DNA from: Comamonadaceae bacterium
GTDB lineage: Bacteria > Pseudomonadota > Gammaproteobacteria > Burkholderiales > Burkholderiaceae_C
Assembly (NCBI GenBank): GCA_947450645.1
Contig: CANFWH010000024.1
Location: 1-34,050, forward strand
Length of the DNA: 34,050 bases
Direction of reading: 5' to 3'
Positions 1 through 7,667 of the stretch are shown piece after piece. How positions within the stretch are numbered: position 1 is the first letter of the stretch; every line of letters begins with the position of its first letter. A program made the translations under genes and the position numbers. The notes under the pieces were generated by a model, which ran no database searches, was not told where the DNA came from, and saw only the letters and a list, made by a program, of their open reading frames with translations.

Positions 1-132
1 GCGGCAACCGAATGGGCTTATGCCTACAATCACGACAGGCCGAGCATGGCATTGAATGGGCGTACGCCCATTCAATGCCTGCAAGCCTATTTAGTCAGCA
101 ATCATCAACCCTCTACTTTGACGTGTCGTTAA
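1..132 (+). CDS. IS transposase, C-terminal fragment (DDE integrase core)
   Basis: The open frame enters from the left edge and stops at TAA 130-132, giving 43 visible residues. They include the WAYAYNHDRPSMALNGRTP signature, which resembles the W-x-YN-x-RPH-x-ALNG-x-TP end of IS3/IS481-type integrase-core transposases. The catalytic DDE residues lie upstream of the window, so activity cannot be judged. The codons for the ALNGRTP motif lie inside a perfect 32-bp palindrome (48-79). The family is clear from the motif; the exact IS family is not. Confidence 0.8.
   Translation, partial: AATEWAYAYNHDRPSMALNGRTPIQCLQAYLVSNHQPSTLTCR
48..79. repeat. Perfect 32-bp palindrome inside the transposase gene
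   Basis: The left arm GGCATTGAATGGGCG (48-62), the central TA and the right arm CGCCCATTCAATGCC (65-79) are exact reverse complements, giving 16 consecutive base pairs about the centre. No T-run follows, so it does not look like a terminator. It codes through the conserved ALNGRTP motif. It could form an mRNA hairpin or cruciform near the IS end. Confidence 0.9.
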
Positions 133-149
133 CAAAGGGGGGATTACCA

Positions 150-312
150 GGTCACCATCACCGCTGAAAGCTTTGGTTTAGAAGTGACGAGCGGCACGCT
201 GGTCGCGGCTACTCGCACACGCTTCACACTGCGCCGCGAGCATGAGTTGACGGGAGTTGTCCATGTGCATTTCCCGCGCATTGGATTTGTTTTAAAGAAG
301 GCTGAGGCTTAA
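150..312 (+). pseudogene. C-terminal remnant of a gene interrupted by the IS
   Basis: After the presumed IS end an open frame runs to TAA 310-312 with no start codon of its own at a sensible place. It encodes about 53 residues, including VTITAESFGLEVTSG and VHVHFPRIGF, and looks like an alternating beta-rich protein tail. By coincidence the frame matches that of the transposase, separated only by the TAA at 130-132. The SDR gene starts 16 bases later, so the lost gene was probably its operon partner. I do not recognise the family; a hotdog-fold thioesterase tail is possible but unsupported. Confidence 0.5.
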
Positions 313-328
313 ACGTAAAGGTTGTTCC

Positions 329-1234
329 ATGATTACTGAATTCAAAAATAAAACGGCTGTTCTCACAGGTGCTGGTTCAGGCTTTGGTCTGGAGTGCGCA
401 CGCATTGCGGCCAAGCGCGGCATGAACATTGTGATGGTGGACGTGCAGCAAGATGCGCTGGATATTGCCGCCGCCGAGATCAAAGGCATGGGTGCCGAGG
501 TGCTGGCCATGCGTGTGGATGTCGCCAATGCCGATGCCATGAAAGCCTTAGCGGACGCGGTGCTCGCGCGGTTTGGTGCGCCGCACTTTGTGTTTAACAA
601 CGCAGGTGTGGGCTCTGGCGGTTTGATTTGGGAGAGCTCACTGCTCGACTGGAAATGGGTGATGGACGTGAACGTGATGGGCGTAGTGCACGGCGTGCAT
701 TTCTTCACACAGATGATGCTGGACGTGGCAAAAAAAGATGCTGCTTATCAAGGTCATATCGTCAATACGGCCAGCATGGCGGGTCTCCTTAATCCACCCA
801 ACATGGGCGTGTACAACGTGAGCAAAAGCGCGGTGGTGAGCTTGACCGAGACGCTGTATCAAGACCTGCGCTTGGTAACAGATCAAATCAGCGCCTCGGT
901 GCTGTGCCCGTTCTTTGTACCGACCAACATTAACCAAAGTCAGCGTAATCGGCCAGCAGAACTTGCCAGCGGCAAACTCACCAAGAGCCAATTGATTGGT
1001 CAAGCGCAATCGGATAAAGCCGTGGGAAGCGGAAAATTGACGGCGGCAGATGTGGCGCAAAAAGTCTTTGCGGCACTAGAGGCCGACCAGTTCTACATCT
1101 ACAGCCATCCACACGCGCTAGCTGGCGTGCAAGAGCGCATGGAAGATTTGGTGCTGATTCGCAACCCGACCGATCCGTTTAAATCTAAGCCTGAGATTAG
1201 GGCGAAGTTGAAGGCGGCGCTGCGGGAAGGGTGA
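329..1234 (+). CDS. Short-chain dehydrogenase/reductase (SDR)
   Basis: A 301-residue classical SDR predicted to carry out NAD(P)-dependent oxidation or reduction in the cytoplasm. Near the N-terminus is the cofactor-binding glycine motif TGAGSGFG (residues 14-21). The structural motif FNNAGVG lies near residue 90, the catalytic Ser in NTASMAG near 149, and the YNVSK active site near 165. An acidic residue after the second strand (MVDVQQ) suggests NAD(H) preference, which is inference. AAAGG about 7 bases upstream of ATG 329 supports the start. It directly follows the gene remnant at 150-312, so its original operon has been disrupted. The substrate is unknown. It is about 50 residues longer than a minimal SDR, the extra being at the C-terminus. 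Confidence 0.88.
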   Translation: MITEFKNKTAVLTGAGSGFGLECARIAAKRGMNIVMVDVQQDALDIAAAEIKGMGAEVLAMRVDVANADAMKALADAVLARFGAPHFVFNNAGVGSGGLIWESSLLDWKWVMDVNVMGVVHGVHFFTQMMLDVAKKDAAYQGHIVNTASMAGLLNPPNMGVYNVSKSAVVSLTETLYQDLRLVTDQISASVLCPFFVPTNINQSQRNRPAELASGKLTKSQLIGQAQSDKAVGSGKLTAADVAQKVFAALEADQFYIYSHPHALAGVQERMEDLVLIRNPTDPFKSKPEIRAKLKAALREG

Positions 1235-1333
1235 GAGCTAAGGACTGAGACCAACTTTTGAATTCGGCGGACGTCAAGAGCGAAGCTTTTGATATACCGT
1301 TGGAATGATTTGTTAGTGTCACATTCGCCTTGT

Positions 1334-2557
1334 TCAGAAAACCGTTTTCCAGAGATCATCTTGAAGTTGTGTCACTATTTGGTCTGAATATTCATAGGGC
1401 ATCGCTTGGATTTGTACGATTCTCCAAAAATCGTTACCTACCCGAACAACCTGAACATTTAGGCGATTGGTTGTGATGTCTAGCATTTCACCTGATCCTT
1501 GCCAAGTTTGTTTTCCGAACTTTTCAAGATAGCGCCCACCATCTGAAAAACGCATATTTGCTGCCGTGTTTTTTTTGAAACCTTGGATGTAATCATCTAA
1601 TGTGTAGTTGGGAGCATGTTCTACTCCAAGAATTACAAGAGCGCGCTCAGATCGTTCTGAAAACATGTATATCTTCTGACCATCAATATTTTGATCCGCA
1701 GAATTCTTCCATCTCGAATCAATCTTTGCACTAAGACTGGTGACTGGGTTTACCCATGAATAGTTTTCCGACGTGCGACTCATCATTGTTTCGCGCTGTG
1801 CGGTTTGCTCAATGCTGTTTAACATTGCCATAACCGCGAACAGACTTAAAAACGCTATTCCAAAGCTTGACTTTCTAATCCATCCAATAGGCTTGGCACG
1901 TACCCTGTAGCCCGTAGATTCATCGTAACTCGCTTGCTGCCCCTTGCCAAGTCTTCCATGCTGGCTAGCCATGGTGAAAAGATTTATGAATGGAAAACCA
2001 ATGGCAAGACCTTTTATCCAAACCGAAAAGTTGCGACCAAGATACTGGCCAAAACTTAAGGGTGATGCATCGAGTAACCCTACTTTTAAACCAAGAAGAG
2101 CCTTGCCGGGCGTGTTTCCTATGAGTCGATAGATACACGCGTCGAAGATTAGTGCAAATGGAAGGCACAGTATCCCGAATACGTAGTTTGCCCCAGTGCC
2201 TCCATTTAGCCATTCAACATAACTTGTCGAGTAGCGGCCTAAGACAGAGCCAAGGAGAAAAGTTATTAGCAGGCTTTCCCACCAGATGTCGAATATGCGA
2301 GCGCAGAACCGCGGCCACTGCGTAGCCATCGGGAAAGTTAAGGGGTCTGTGCTTGCTTTTAGTGGTAGCGGAGGCGGAACCATTGCCTTTAGAGGTTCTA
2401 ATTCTTTTATTTCGTCAAGAGGACGCCATGACTCCATGCCTTCTTTCCAGAGCATTGTTCTTGGACCAATTTTCCCTCTCTGAATGAGCGATGCCAGATC
2501 TCCCTGCTCAAAAGGACCGATTTTCTTTTCTTTTTCTGCATACCACCAAACGGTCAT
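1334..2557 (-). CDS. GYF-domain / RDD-family membrane protein
   Basis: A 407-residue protein with two recognisable parts. Residues 1-55 form a GYF_2 (DUF4339) domain with the pattern WWYAEKEKKIGPFEQGDLASL, a presumed peptide-binding module. Residues about 80-220 are an RDD domain, with membrane segments near 93-107, 125-143 and 180-196 and the loop motif GNTPGKALLGLKV at 147-159. A further hydrophobic segment lies near 232-247, followed by a soluble C-terminal region of about 150 residues that I do not recognise. RDD proteins are multi-pass membrane proteins of mostly unknown role, some linked to ion transport. A strong Shine-Dalgarno (2562-2568) fixes the start. It diverges from tex and converges with the SDR gene. 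Confidence 0.85.
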   Translation of the reverse strand: MTVWWYAEKEKKIGPFEQGDLASLIQRGKIGPRTMLWKEGMESWRPLDEIKELEPLKAMVPPPLPLKASTDPLTFPMATQWPRFCARIFDIWWESLLITFLLGSVLGRYSTSYVEWLNGGTGANYVFGILCLPFALIFDACIYRLIGNTPGKALLGLKVGLLDASPLSFGQYLGRNFSVWIKGLAIGFPFINLFTMASQHGRLGKGQQASYDESTGYRVRAKPIGWIRKSSFGIAFLSLFAVMAMLNSIEQTAQRETMMSRTSENYSWVNPVTSLSAKIDSRWKNSADQNIDGQKIYMFSERSERALVILGVEHAPNYTLDDYIQGFKKNTAANMRFSDGGRYLEKFGKQTWQGSGEMLDITTNRLNVQVVRVGNDFWRIVQIQAMPYEYSDQIVTQLQDDLWKTVF

Positions 2558-2561
2558 GTGA

Positions 2562-2568
2562 TCTCCTT
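2562..2568 (-). promoter_or_regulatory. Strong Shine-Dalgarno of the GYF-RDD gene
   Basis: Read on the minus strand the sequence is AAGGAGATCAC-ATG, with AAGGAGA placed 4 bases from the ATG at 2557. It is one of the few canonical ribosome-binding sites in the window and decides this start. Confidence 0.75.
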
Positions 2569-2670
2569 ATGTGAAATATCATTTTTCATGCCACTCATTA
2601 TGCCTAAACGGCAACCCATTCACGCATAGAATCTTCAGACTCAAGCAGCTTCAAGGTTGTTTTTATTCGT

Positions 2671-4929
2671 GTGAGAGAAAAGGTTTTCGTGGATTTATTT
2701 CAGCAACTTGCCAACGAGATTAAGGTTGGCATTCATCAAATTAAAGCGGCAGTAGAACTGATGGATAGCGGGGCGACTGTCCCGTTTATTGCCCGCTATC
2801 GCAAGGAAGTCACAGGCGGACTAGACGACATTCAATTGCGTGAATTGGAAGCTCGGCTTTCCTATTTGCGTGAGTTAGAAGACCGCCGCACCGTCATCAT
2901 CAAAACCATTGAAGCGCAGGGCAAGCTGACGCCTGAGTTGCATGCGCTCCTTCTTACGGCTCCTAGCAAGCAAGAATTAGAAGACCTCTACACGCCATAC
3001 AAGGTCAAACGCCGCACTAAAGGGCAGATGGCCCGCGAGGCAGGGCTGGAGCCGCTTGCAGACTTACTCTTCTCGCAGCCCAATCTGGATGCGGCTTTGG
3101 AGGCCTTGCCTTATGTGCAAGCGACTAAGCCCGAAGATGGCGCAGACTTTACGACCGTTCTCTTGGTGCTAGACGGCGTGCGCGATATTTTGTCCGAGCG
3201 CTGGGCGGAGGATGCCAAGCTGGTGCAGTTGATGCGTGAGTGGCTGTGGACGAATGGTGAGTTGCAAAGCAAACTCGTGACGGGTAAAAATGAAGCTGAT
3301 CCTGAAATCGCGAAGTTTCGTGATTACTTTGAATACAGCGAGCCCATAGCCCGTGTGCCCTCGCACCGAGCGCTGGCTGTGTTCAGGGGGCGAGGGTTAG
3401 AGATGTTGGATGTCAAAGTATTGATTCCAACTGATCCAGAAGATACCAAAGCACCGACCTTTTCCGCGCTTGCCGAGGGGCGTATTGCCGCACATCTCAA
3501 GTGGACAAACCAAGATCGCGGCAGCGATGCACTCATCAAAAAAACGATTCTTTGGACGTGGCGAGTCAAGCTGTCGCTCTCGACTGAGCGCGATTTACTC
3601 ACTCGCTTGCGCGAAGATGCTGAGAAGGTCGCGACCAAGGTGTTTGCTGACAATCTGCGCGATTTACTCTTGGCCGCCCCTGCTGGCCCTAAAGCCGTGA
3701 TGGGGCTTGATCCTGGCATCCGAACGGGCGTGAAGGTGGCGATTGTGGATAGCACGGGCAAGCTGCTGGATACAGCAACGATCTTTCCGCATGAGCCACG
3801 CCGCGAGTGGGAGGGATCGCTCTTTACGTTGGCTAAGCTGTGTCAGCATCACCGCGTGGAATTGATCGCTATTGGCAACGGTACAGCCAGCCGCGAGACA
3901 GACAAGCTGGCGGGTGAGCTGATTGCTAAGTTCAAACTGAATAACGTGCATATGCAAAAGATTGTGGTGAGCGAAGCGGGCGCGTCCGTGTACAGCGCAA
4001 GCGAATACGCCAGCCAAGAGATGCCCGATATTGATGTGAGCATTCGCGGTGCGGTCAGCATTGCGCGGCGCTTGCAAGACCCTCTCGCTGAACTGGTGAA
4101 GATTGACCCCAAAAGCATTGGCGTGGGGCAGTACCAGCACGATTTGAATCAAGGCGACTTAGCTAAGGCGCTAGATGCTGTGGTGGAAGACTGCGTGAAC
4201 GGTGTGGGCGTAGATTTGAACATGGCCAGCGTGCCGTTGCTGACAAGGGTTTCAGGACTCTCTGCCTCGCAGGCCAAGCAGGTCGTGGCTTGGCGCGATT
4301 CCAATGGTGCATTTACCAATCGGCAGCAGCTGCTCAAAGTGCCTAGTCTTGGTGCGAAAGCGTTTGAGCAGTGCGCTGGATTTTTGCGCATCCGTGATGG
4401 CGACAACATGCTGGATAGAACCAGTGTTCACCCCGAGTCGTATGACAAGATGCAGGCAATGCTGGACGCATCCAAAATCACGTTTGAAAAGTTGCTGGGC
4501 GATGCGCGTGACCCACGGCCTGACTTCAAAGTTGCTAAGCTCACGGACGGCGTGAATGAGATTTCCGACTTGGTTGAGGGCATGATTTTGGAAGGCACGG
4601 TCAGCAATGTCGCACAGTTTGGGGCGTTCATTGATTTGGGTGTGCATCAAGATGGACTGGTGCACGTGAGCCAAATGGCAGCGAGGTTTGTGTCTGATGC
4701 GCGTGAGGTGGTCAAGACAGGTGATATCGTGAGCGTGAAAGTAATGGAGATCGATGTGGCGCGTAAGCGCATTGGTTTGTCGATGCGGCTGGATGCCACG
4801 GCTGGTAAGGCTTCCAGCAGTGCCGGCGTGACGCGTAGCAACGAAAAATTCAATCCAGGACTTATGCAGTCGAACGCTGTTGCAACACCGAATGCCATGA
4901 TGTCGGCTTTTGCAAAGTTAAAGAAATAA
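2671..4929 (+). CDS. tex: Tex, RNA-binding transcription accessory protein
   Basis: About 750 residues, full length for Tex, a cytoplasmic nucleic-acid-binding protein linked to transcription and stress tolerance. The N-terminal helical Tex domain has the PFIARYRKEVTGGLDD signature near residue 40. A YqgF/RNase-H-like domain starts at about 340 (MGLDPGIRTGVKVAIVD). Helix-hairpin-helix motifs follow near 517-573 (LNMASVPLL, VSGLSASQAKQV), then an S1 RNA-binding domain near 630-710 (VEGMILEGTVSNVAQFGAF). No frameshift is seen. The longest frame opens with GTG 2671, but GTG 2689 fits better: it has GAGAGAAAAGG 5 bases upstream and gives a typical Tex start (DLFQQLANEI). It heads a tight run with the patatin-like gene 7 bases downstream. 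Confidence 0.96.
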   Translation: MREKVFVDLFQQLANEIKVGIHQIKAAVELMDSGATVPFIARYRKEVTGGLDDIQLRELEARLSYLRELEDRRTVIIKTIEAQGKLTPELHALLLTAPSKQELEDLYTPYKVKRRTKGQMAREAGLEPLADLLFSQPNLDAALEALPYVQATKPEDGADFTTVLLVLDGVRDILSERWAEDAKLVQLMREWLWTNGELQSKLVTGKNEADPEIAKFRDYFEYSEPIARVPSHRALAVFRGRGLEMLDVKVLIPTDPEDTKAPTFSALAEGRIAAHLKWTNQDRGSDALIKKTILWTWRVKLSLSTERDLLTRLREDAEKVATKVFADNLRDLLLAAPAGPKAVMGLDPGIRTGVKVAIVDSTGKLLDTATIFPHEPRREWEGSLFTLAKLCQHHRVELIAIGNGTASRETDKLAGELIAKFKLNNVHMQKIVVSEAGASVYSASEYASQEMPDIDVSIRGAVSIARRLQDPLAELVKIDPKSIGVGQYQHDLNQGDLAKALDAVVEDCVNGVGVDLNMASVPLLTRVSGLSASQAKQVVAWRDSNGAFTNRQQLLKVPSLGAKAFEQCAGFLRIRDGDNMLDRTSVHPESYDKMQAMLDASKITFEKLLGDARDPRPDFKVAKLTDGVNEISDLVEGMILEGTVSNVAQFGAFIDLGVHQDGLVHVSQMAARFVSDAREVVKTGDIVSVKVMEIDVARKRIGLSMRLDATAGKASSSAGVTRSNEKFNPGLMQSNAVATPNAMMSAFAKLKK
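2673..2683 (+). promoter_or_regulatory. Shine-Dalgarno deciding the tex start
   Basis: GAGAGAAAAGG ends 5 bases before GTG 2689, which favours that codon over the upstream in-frame GTG at 2671. The upstream GTG has no comparable site. Confidence 0.5.
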
Positions 4930-4936
4930 TCTAAGC

Positions 4937-6043
4937 ATGACCCAAGCACTCGCCATTTACGCAGGGAAAAAAGCCAAAGCGCACATTGCTAAGAATGGCT
5001 TGCAAGCCAAGGACATTCGCGTAGTAGCAGGTGCGGCAGGTGGTCCTAAAGGCTTGCTGCTCTTGGGTTTGGATAAGTTCATCTTTGGCGAGTGGCTTAA
5101 AACGTCGGGTCAACCCGTTGATTTGCTGGGTGCATCGATTGGCGCGTGGCGCATGGCCACAGCCTGTATGGATAACTGCGAAGCGGGATTTGACAGATTG
5201 ACGAAGGACTACATTGCGCAGGACTACGAGCCTGTGTACAACCAGCGCGGCAAGCGGGTGATGCCAAGCGCTGAGTTTGTGAGTACGGAATTTTCGAAAG
5301 CGCTCGTTTCATTTTTTGAAAATCATCTGCAAGAGGTGCTGAACCATCCGCGTTACAACTTGCACATCATCACTTCGCGTGGACGTGGATTTTTGCGTCA
5401 AACGGACACTGGGCAAAGGCTGCAAGCCCGCACGGTGCTTGGCTTTGCAGGCGCATACTTTGCAAACCTAGCCAATCGCAGGGCGATGGGGGCACTCATG
5501 GAGCGCGTCGCTTTTAGCAATCGTGGCGAGTTGCCGTTTGCAAGCAATGACTATGCGACGAGGCAATTGAAGCTCGTAGAGGCCAATTTCTACGAGGCTT
5601 TGCAGGCATCGTGCTCGATTCCGTTTGTTTTGAATGCAGTGAACGATGTGGCGGGTGCGCCGCGTGGTTCGTACTGGGATGGCGGTCTCACAGACTATCA
5701 TTGCCACATGAACTATGCGGGCAAGTTACGTGACGATGAGATCGTGCTGGTGCCGCATTTTCAACAACATTTGATTGCGGGTTGGTTAGATAAATCGCTC
5801 AAGTGGCGGCACAAGAGTACGGCGTTTTTAGACAACGTCGTGGTGCTCGCACCCACCGCCGAATGGGCACGGACATTGCCAAATGGAAAGATTCCTGATC
5901 GGCAAGACTTTCATACTTACGCTGACAACTTCGCAGGGCGAGAAAAGGTTTGGAGTGGTGCGGTGAGCCAAAGTGAGCAACTGGTGCGAGAATTCAAGGG
6001 ATTTTTAAGCCAACAAGACCATCAACGGATTCAAGCCCTCTAA
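4937..6043 (+). CDS. Patatin-like phospholipase / lipid acyl hydrolase
   Basis: A 368-residue protein of the patatin-like serine hydrolase family, which cleaves acyl esters of lipids with a Ser-Asp dyad. The glycine-rich oxyanion loop AGAAGGPKG is at residues 31-39 and the nucleophile motif G-A-S67-I-G at 65-69. The catalytic Asp is in the DGG motif at about 248 (SYWDGGLTDY). All key residues are present. No signal peptide or membrane segment is evident, so it is probably cytoplasmic or membrane-associated. It starts 7 bases after tex stops and galU starts 9 bases after it ends, so the three are probably co-transcribed. The true substrate is unknown. Confidence 0.88.
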   Translation: MTQALAIYAGKKAKAHIAKNGLQAKDIRVVAGAAGGPKGLLLLGLDKFIFGEWLKTSGQPVDLLGASIGAWRMATACMDNCEAGFDRLTKDYIAQDYEPVYNQRGKRVMPSAEFVSTEFSKALVSFFENHLQEVLNHPRYNLHIITSRGRGFLRQTDTGQRLQARTVLGFAGAYFANLANRRAMGALMERVAFSNRGELPFASNDYATRQLKLVEANFYEALQASCSIPFVLNAVNDVAGAPRGSYWDGGLTDYHCHMNYAGKLRDDEIVLVPHFQQHLIAGWLDKSLKWRHKSTAFLDNVVVLAPTAEWARTLPNGKIPDRQDFHTYADNFAGREKVWSGAVSQSEQLVREFKGFLSQQDHQRIQAL

Positions 6044-6052
6044 ATTTTATTT

Positions 6053-6964
6053 ATGACCTACATCACCCAGCCTGCCAAGCCGATTCGTAAAGCTGTTTTT
6101 CCTGTTGCGGGTATGGGCAGTCGCTTCCTTCCCGCGACCAAAGCAATTGCCAAAGAGATGCTGCCGATTGTGGACAAGCCGCTGATCCAGTACGCCGTGG
6201 AAGAGGCGATTGCCGCAGGCATTACGGACATCATCTTTGTGACGGGGCGTACCAAGCGAAGTATTGAAGATCACTTTGATAAGGCTTATGAGCTTGAGAC
6301 CGAACTGGAGGTTCGCGGTAAGCTAGATTTGCTCGCAATTGCCCGCGGCACGACACCTAAAGGCATCACGTTTAGCTATACCCGCCAGTCCGAGCCGCTA
6401 GGTCTTGGGCACGCCGTACTGATGGCGAAATCGCTGGTGGGCGATGAGCCGTTTGCGGTGATCTTGCCTGATGACTTTATTGATGCGCAAGAAGGCGGTG
6501 AGGGCGCTTTGAGTGAAATGGTTCAAGCTTACAAAACGCACGCGGGAGCGAGCGTGCTTGCTGTTCAAAACGTGGAGCGCAGTCAAACGGCTAGTTACGG
6601 TATCGTCTCAACGACACCGCTAGACGCGCTAAACGAGGCCGTGACGGGGATTGTGGAGAAACCGAAACCCGAAGTGGCCTCCAGTACCTTAGCGGTCGTG
6701 GGGCGCTATATTTTGGCGCCAGAGATATTTGGCTATATCGAAAACATCCAGCCAGGTGCTGGCGGCGAGTTGCAGCTGACAGATGCGATTGCTGCGATGC
6801 TGAAAGACAAGCCAGTGATTGCTAATCGCTTTACGGGGGCGCGGTATGACTGCGGATCGAAGCTAGGGTATTTGCAGGCGACGGTGGCTTGTGGGCTGAA
6901 GCATCCTGAGACGCGAGATGATTTCGCGGCTTATCTCAACAAGACTGTCAATGCAGCACGCTAG
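6053..6964 (+). CDS. galU: UTP--glucose-1-phosphate uridylyltransferase
   Basis: A 303-residue protein, full length for bacterial GalU, which makes UDP-glucose from UTP and glucose 1-phosphate in the cytoplasm. The nucleotide-binding signature [20 protein letters not shown] is near residues 21-40. Also present are [13 protein letters not shown], the ILPDD motif near 140 and the EKPKPE motif near 203. It follows the patatin-like gene by 9 bases and lacks a clear Shine-Dalgarno. Its 3' end overlaps the convergent hddC gene by 17 bases. Its product is the donor used by known HMW1C-type glycosyltransferases, one of which is encoded at 18665-20503. Confidence 0.96.
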   Translation: MTYITQPAKPIRKAVFPVAGMGSRFLPATKAIAKEMLPIVDKPLIQYAVEEAIAAGITDIIFVTGRTKRSIEDHFDKAYELETELEVRGKLDLLAIARGTTPKGITFSYTRQSEPLGLGHAVLMAKSLVGDEPFAVILPDDFIDAQEGGEGALSEMVQAYKTHAGASVLAVQNVERSQTASYGIVSTTPLDALNEAVTGIVEKPKPEVASSTLAVVGRYILAPEIFGYIENIQPGAGGELQLTDAIAAMLKDKPVIANRFTGARYDCGSKLGYLQATVACGLKHPETRDDFAAYLNKTVNAAR

Positions 6965-7652
6965 CTGCTTTGGCGTAGTCGGTTGGTATGCCAATATCTA
7001 AGAACGTGGCGTCAACAACATAGCCTGATAGCTGACCAGCTTGTGCCAGCTTAGGTAGGCAGTTTGATTCAAACGAAAAGGTATCTGGATAGCTGGCAAG
7101 CAAAGTTTGCAGAACAAGAGGTTGAATGCAATAACAGCCAGCGTTGATGTTGGCATGATCGCTTGGTTCGGCCCGAAAGCCGTTGATGTTGCCGCGTGCA
7201 TCAAGCAGAACAGAGCCATACCGATCATTGAGTGGCATGGGTTTTACTGACAGGCAGACAGGTGTATTTTTGGTTCGCGCAAAAGCTGCAAAAGAGCTGA
7301 CATTGGGCTCGAACCACGTATCACCGTTGACAATGAGGCTCGGCAACCAATCAGCTGTTAGGTGGTTCAAAGCATGCTTGATGGCGCCGCCAGTGCCTAG
7401 AGGCTGATCCTCACGGATATATTGAATAGCGACTGACTCAAAGCTAGCACCAAAGTAATTGATGATGGATTCAGCCTTATAACCTACAGACAGTACAAAT
7501 TGAGTCACGCCTTGTGATTGGTAATAGCGAATGAGGTGGGCTAAAAAGGGCTGGCCCCGTACATCGGCCATAGGCTTGGGAACATCTTTGACAACGCCTT
7601 GCAGCCTTGTTCCGAATCCGCCAGCCAGTATCAATGCCGTTAATTTCTTCAT
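6948..7652 (-). CDS. hddC: Sugar-1-phosphate nucleotidyltransferase, HddC-like
   Basis: A 234-residue nucleotidyltransferase, about the usual length of D-glycero-alpha-D-manno-heptose 1-phosphate guanylyltransferase (HddC), which makes GDP-heptose. The N-terminal signature [20 protein letters not shown] (residues 10-29) matches HddC-type enzymes closely, followed by the GQPFL segment. The metal-binding NGDTWF motif lies near 109. The presence of gmhA and hddA in the same cluster supports heptose over hexose as substrate, although RmlA/ManC-like specificity cannot be excluded. It is the last gene of the minus-strand glycan cluster, 15 bases behind the Fcl-like gene, and converges on galU. Confidence 0.75.
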   Translation of the reverse strand: MKKLTALILAGGFGTRLQGVVKDVPKPMADVRGQPFLAHLIRYYQSQGVTQFVLSVGYKAESIINYFGASFESVAIQYIREDQPLGTGGAIKHALNHLTADWLPSLIVNGDTWFEPNVSSFAAFARTKNTPVCLSVKPMPLNDRYGSVLLDARGNINGFRAEPSDHANINAGCYCIQPLVLQTLLASYPDTFSFESNCLPKLAQAGQLSGYVVDATFLDIGIPTDYAKAASVLH

Positions 7653-7667
7653 GCAAAGAGACGCTGA

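Larger units (their letters stand above)
1..149 (+). mobile_element. Right end of an insertion sequence (left part outside window)
   Basis: The transposase stop at 132 is followed by a short G-rich tail, AAAGGGGGGATTACCA, ending near 149. Read inwards on the other strand it begins TGGTAATCCCCCC, which has the form of a terminal inverted repeat (TG start, C-run). Beyond 149 the reading frame continues as an unrelated protein tail, so the boundary is probably at 149/150. The left inverted repeat and any target duplication are outside the window, so the edge is inferred. Confidence 0.55.

Noticed and set aside
1337-1349. Small palindrome GAAAACCGTTTTC near the end of the GYF-RDD gene, a possible terminator
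   Set aside because: The stem is 6 bases with a single-base loop and no T-run, so it cannot form a normal terminator hairpin. It lies inside the coding end.
3664-4152. A 162-codon minus-strand frame inside tex
   Set aside because: It is antisense to the conserved YqgF and helix-hairpin-helix region of Tex, with no motif and no ribosome-binding site.
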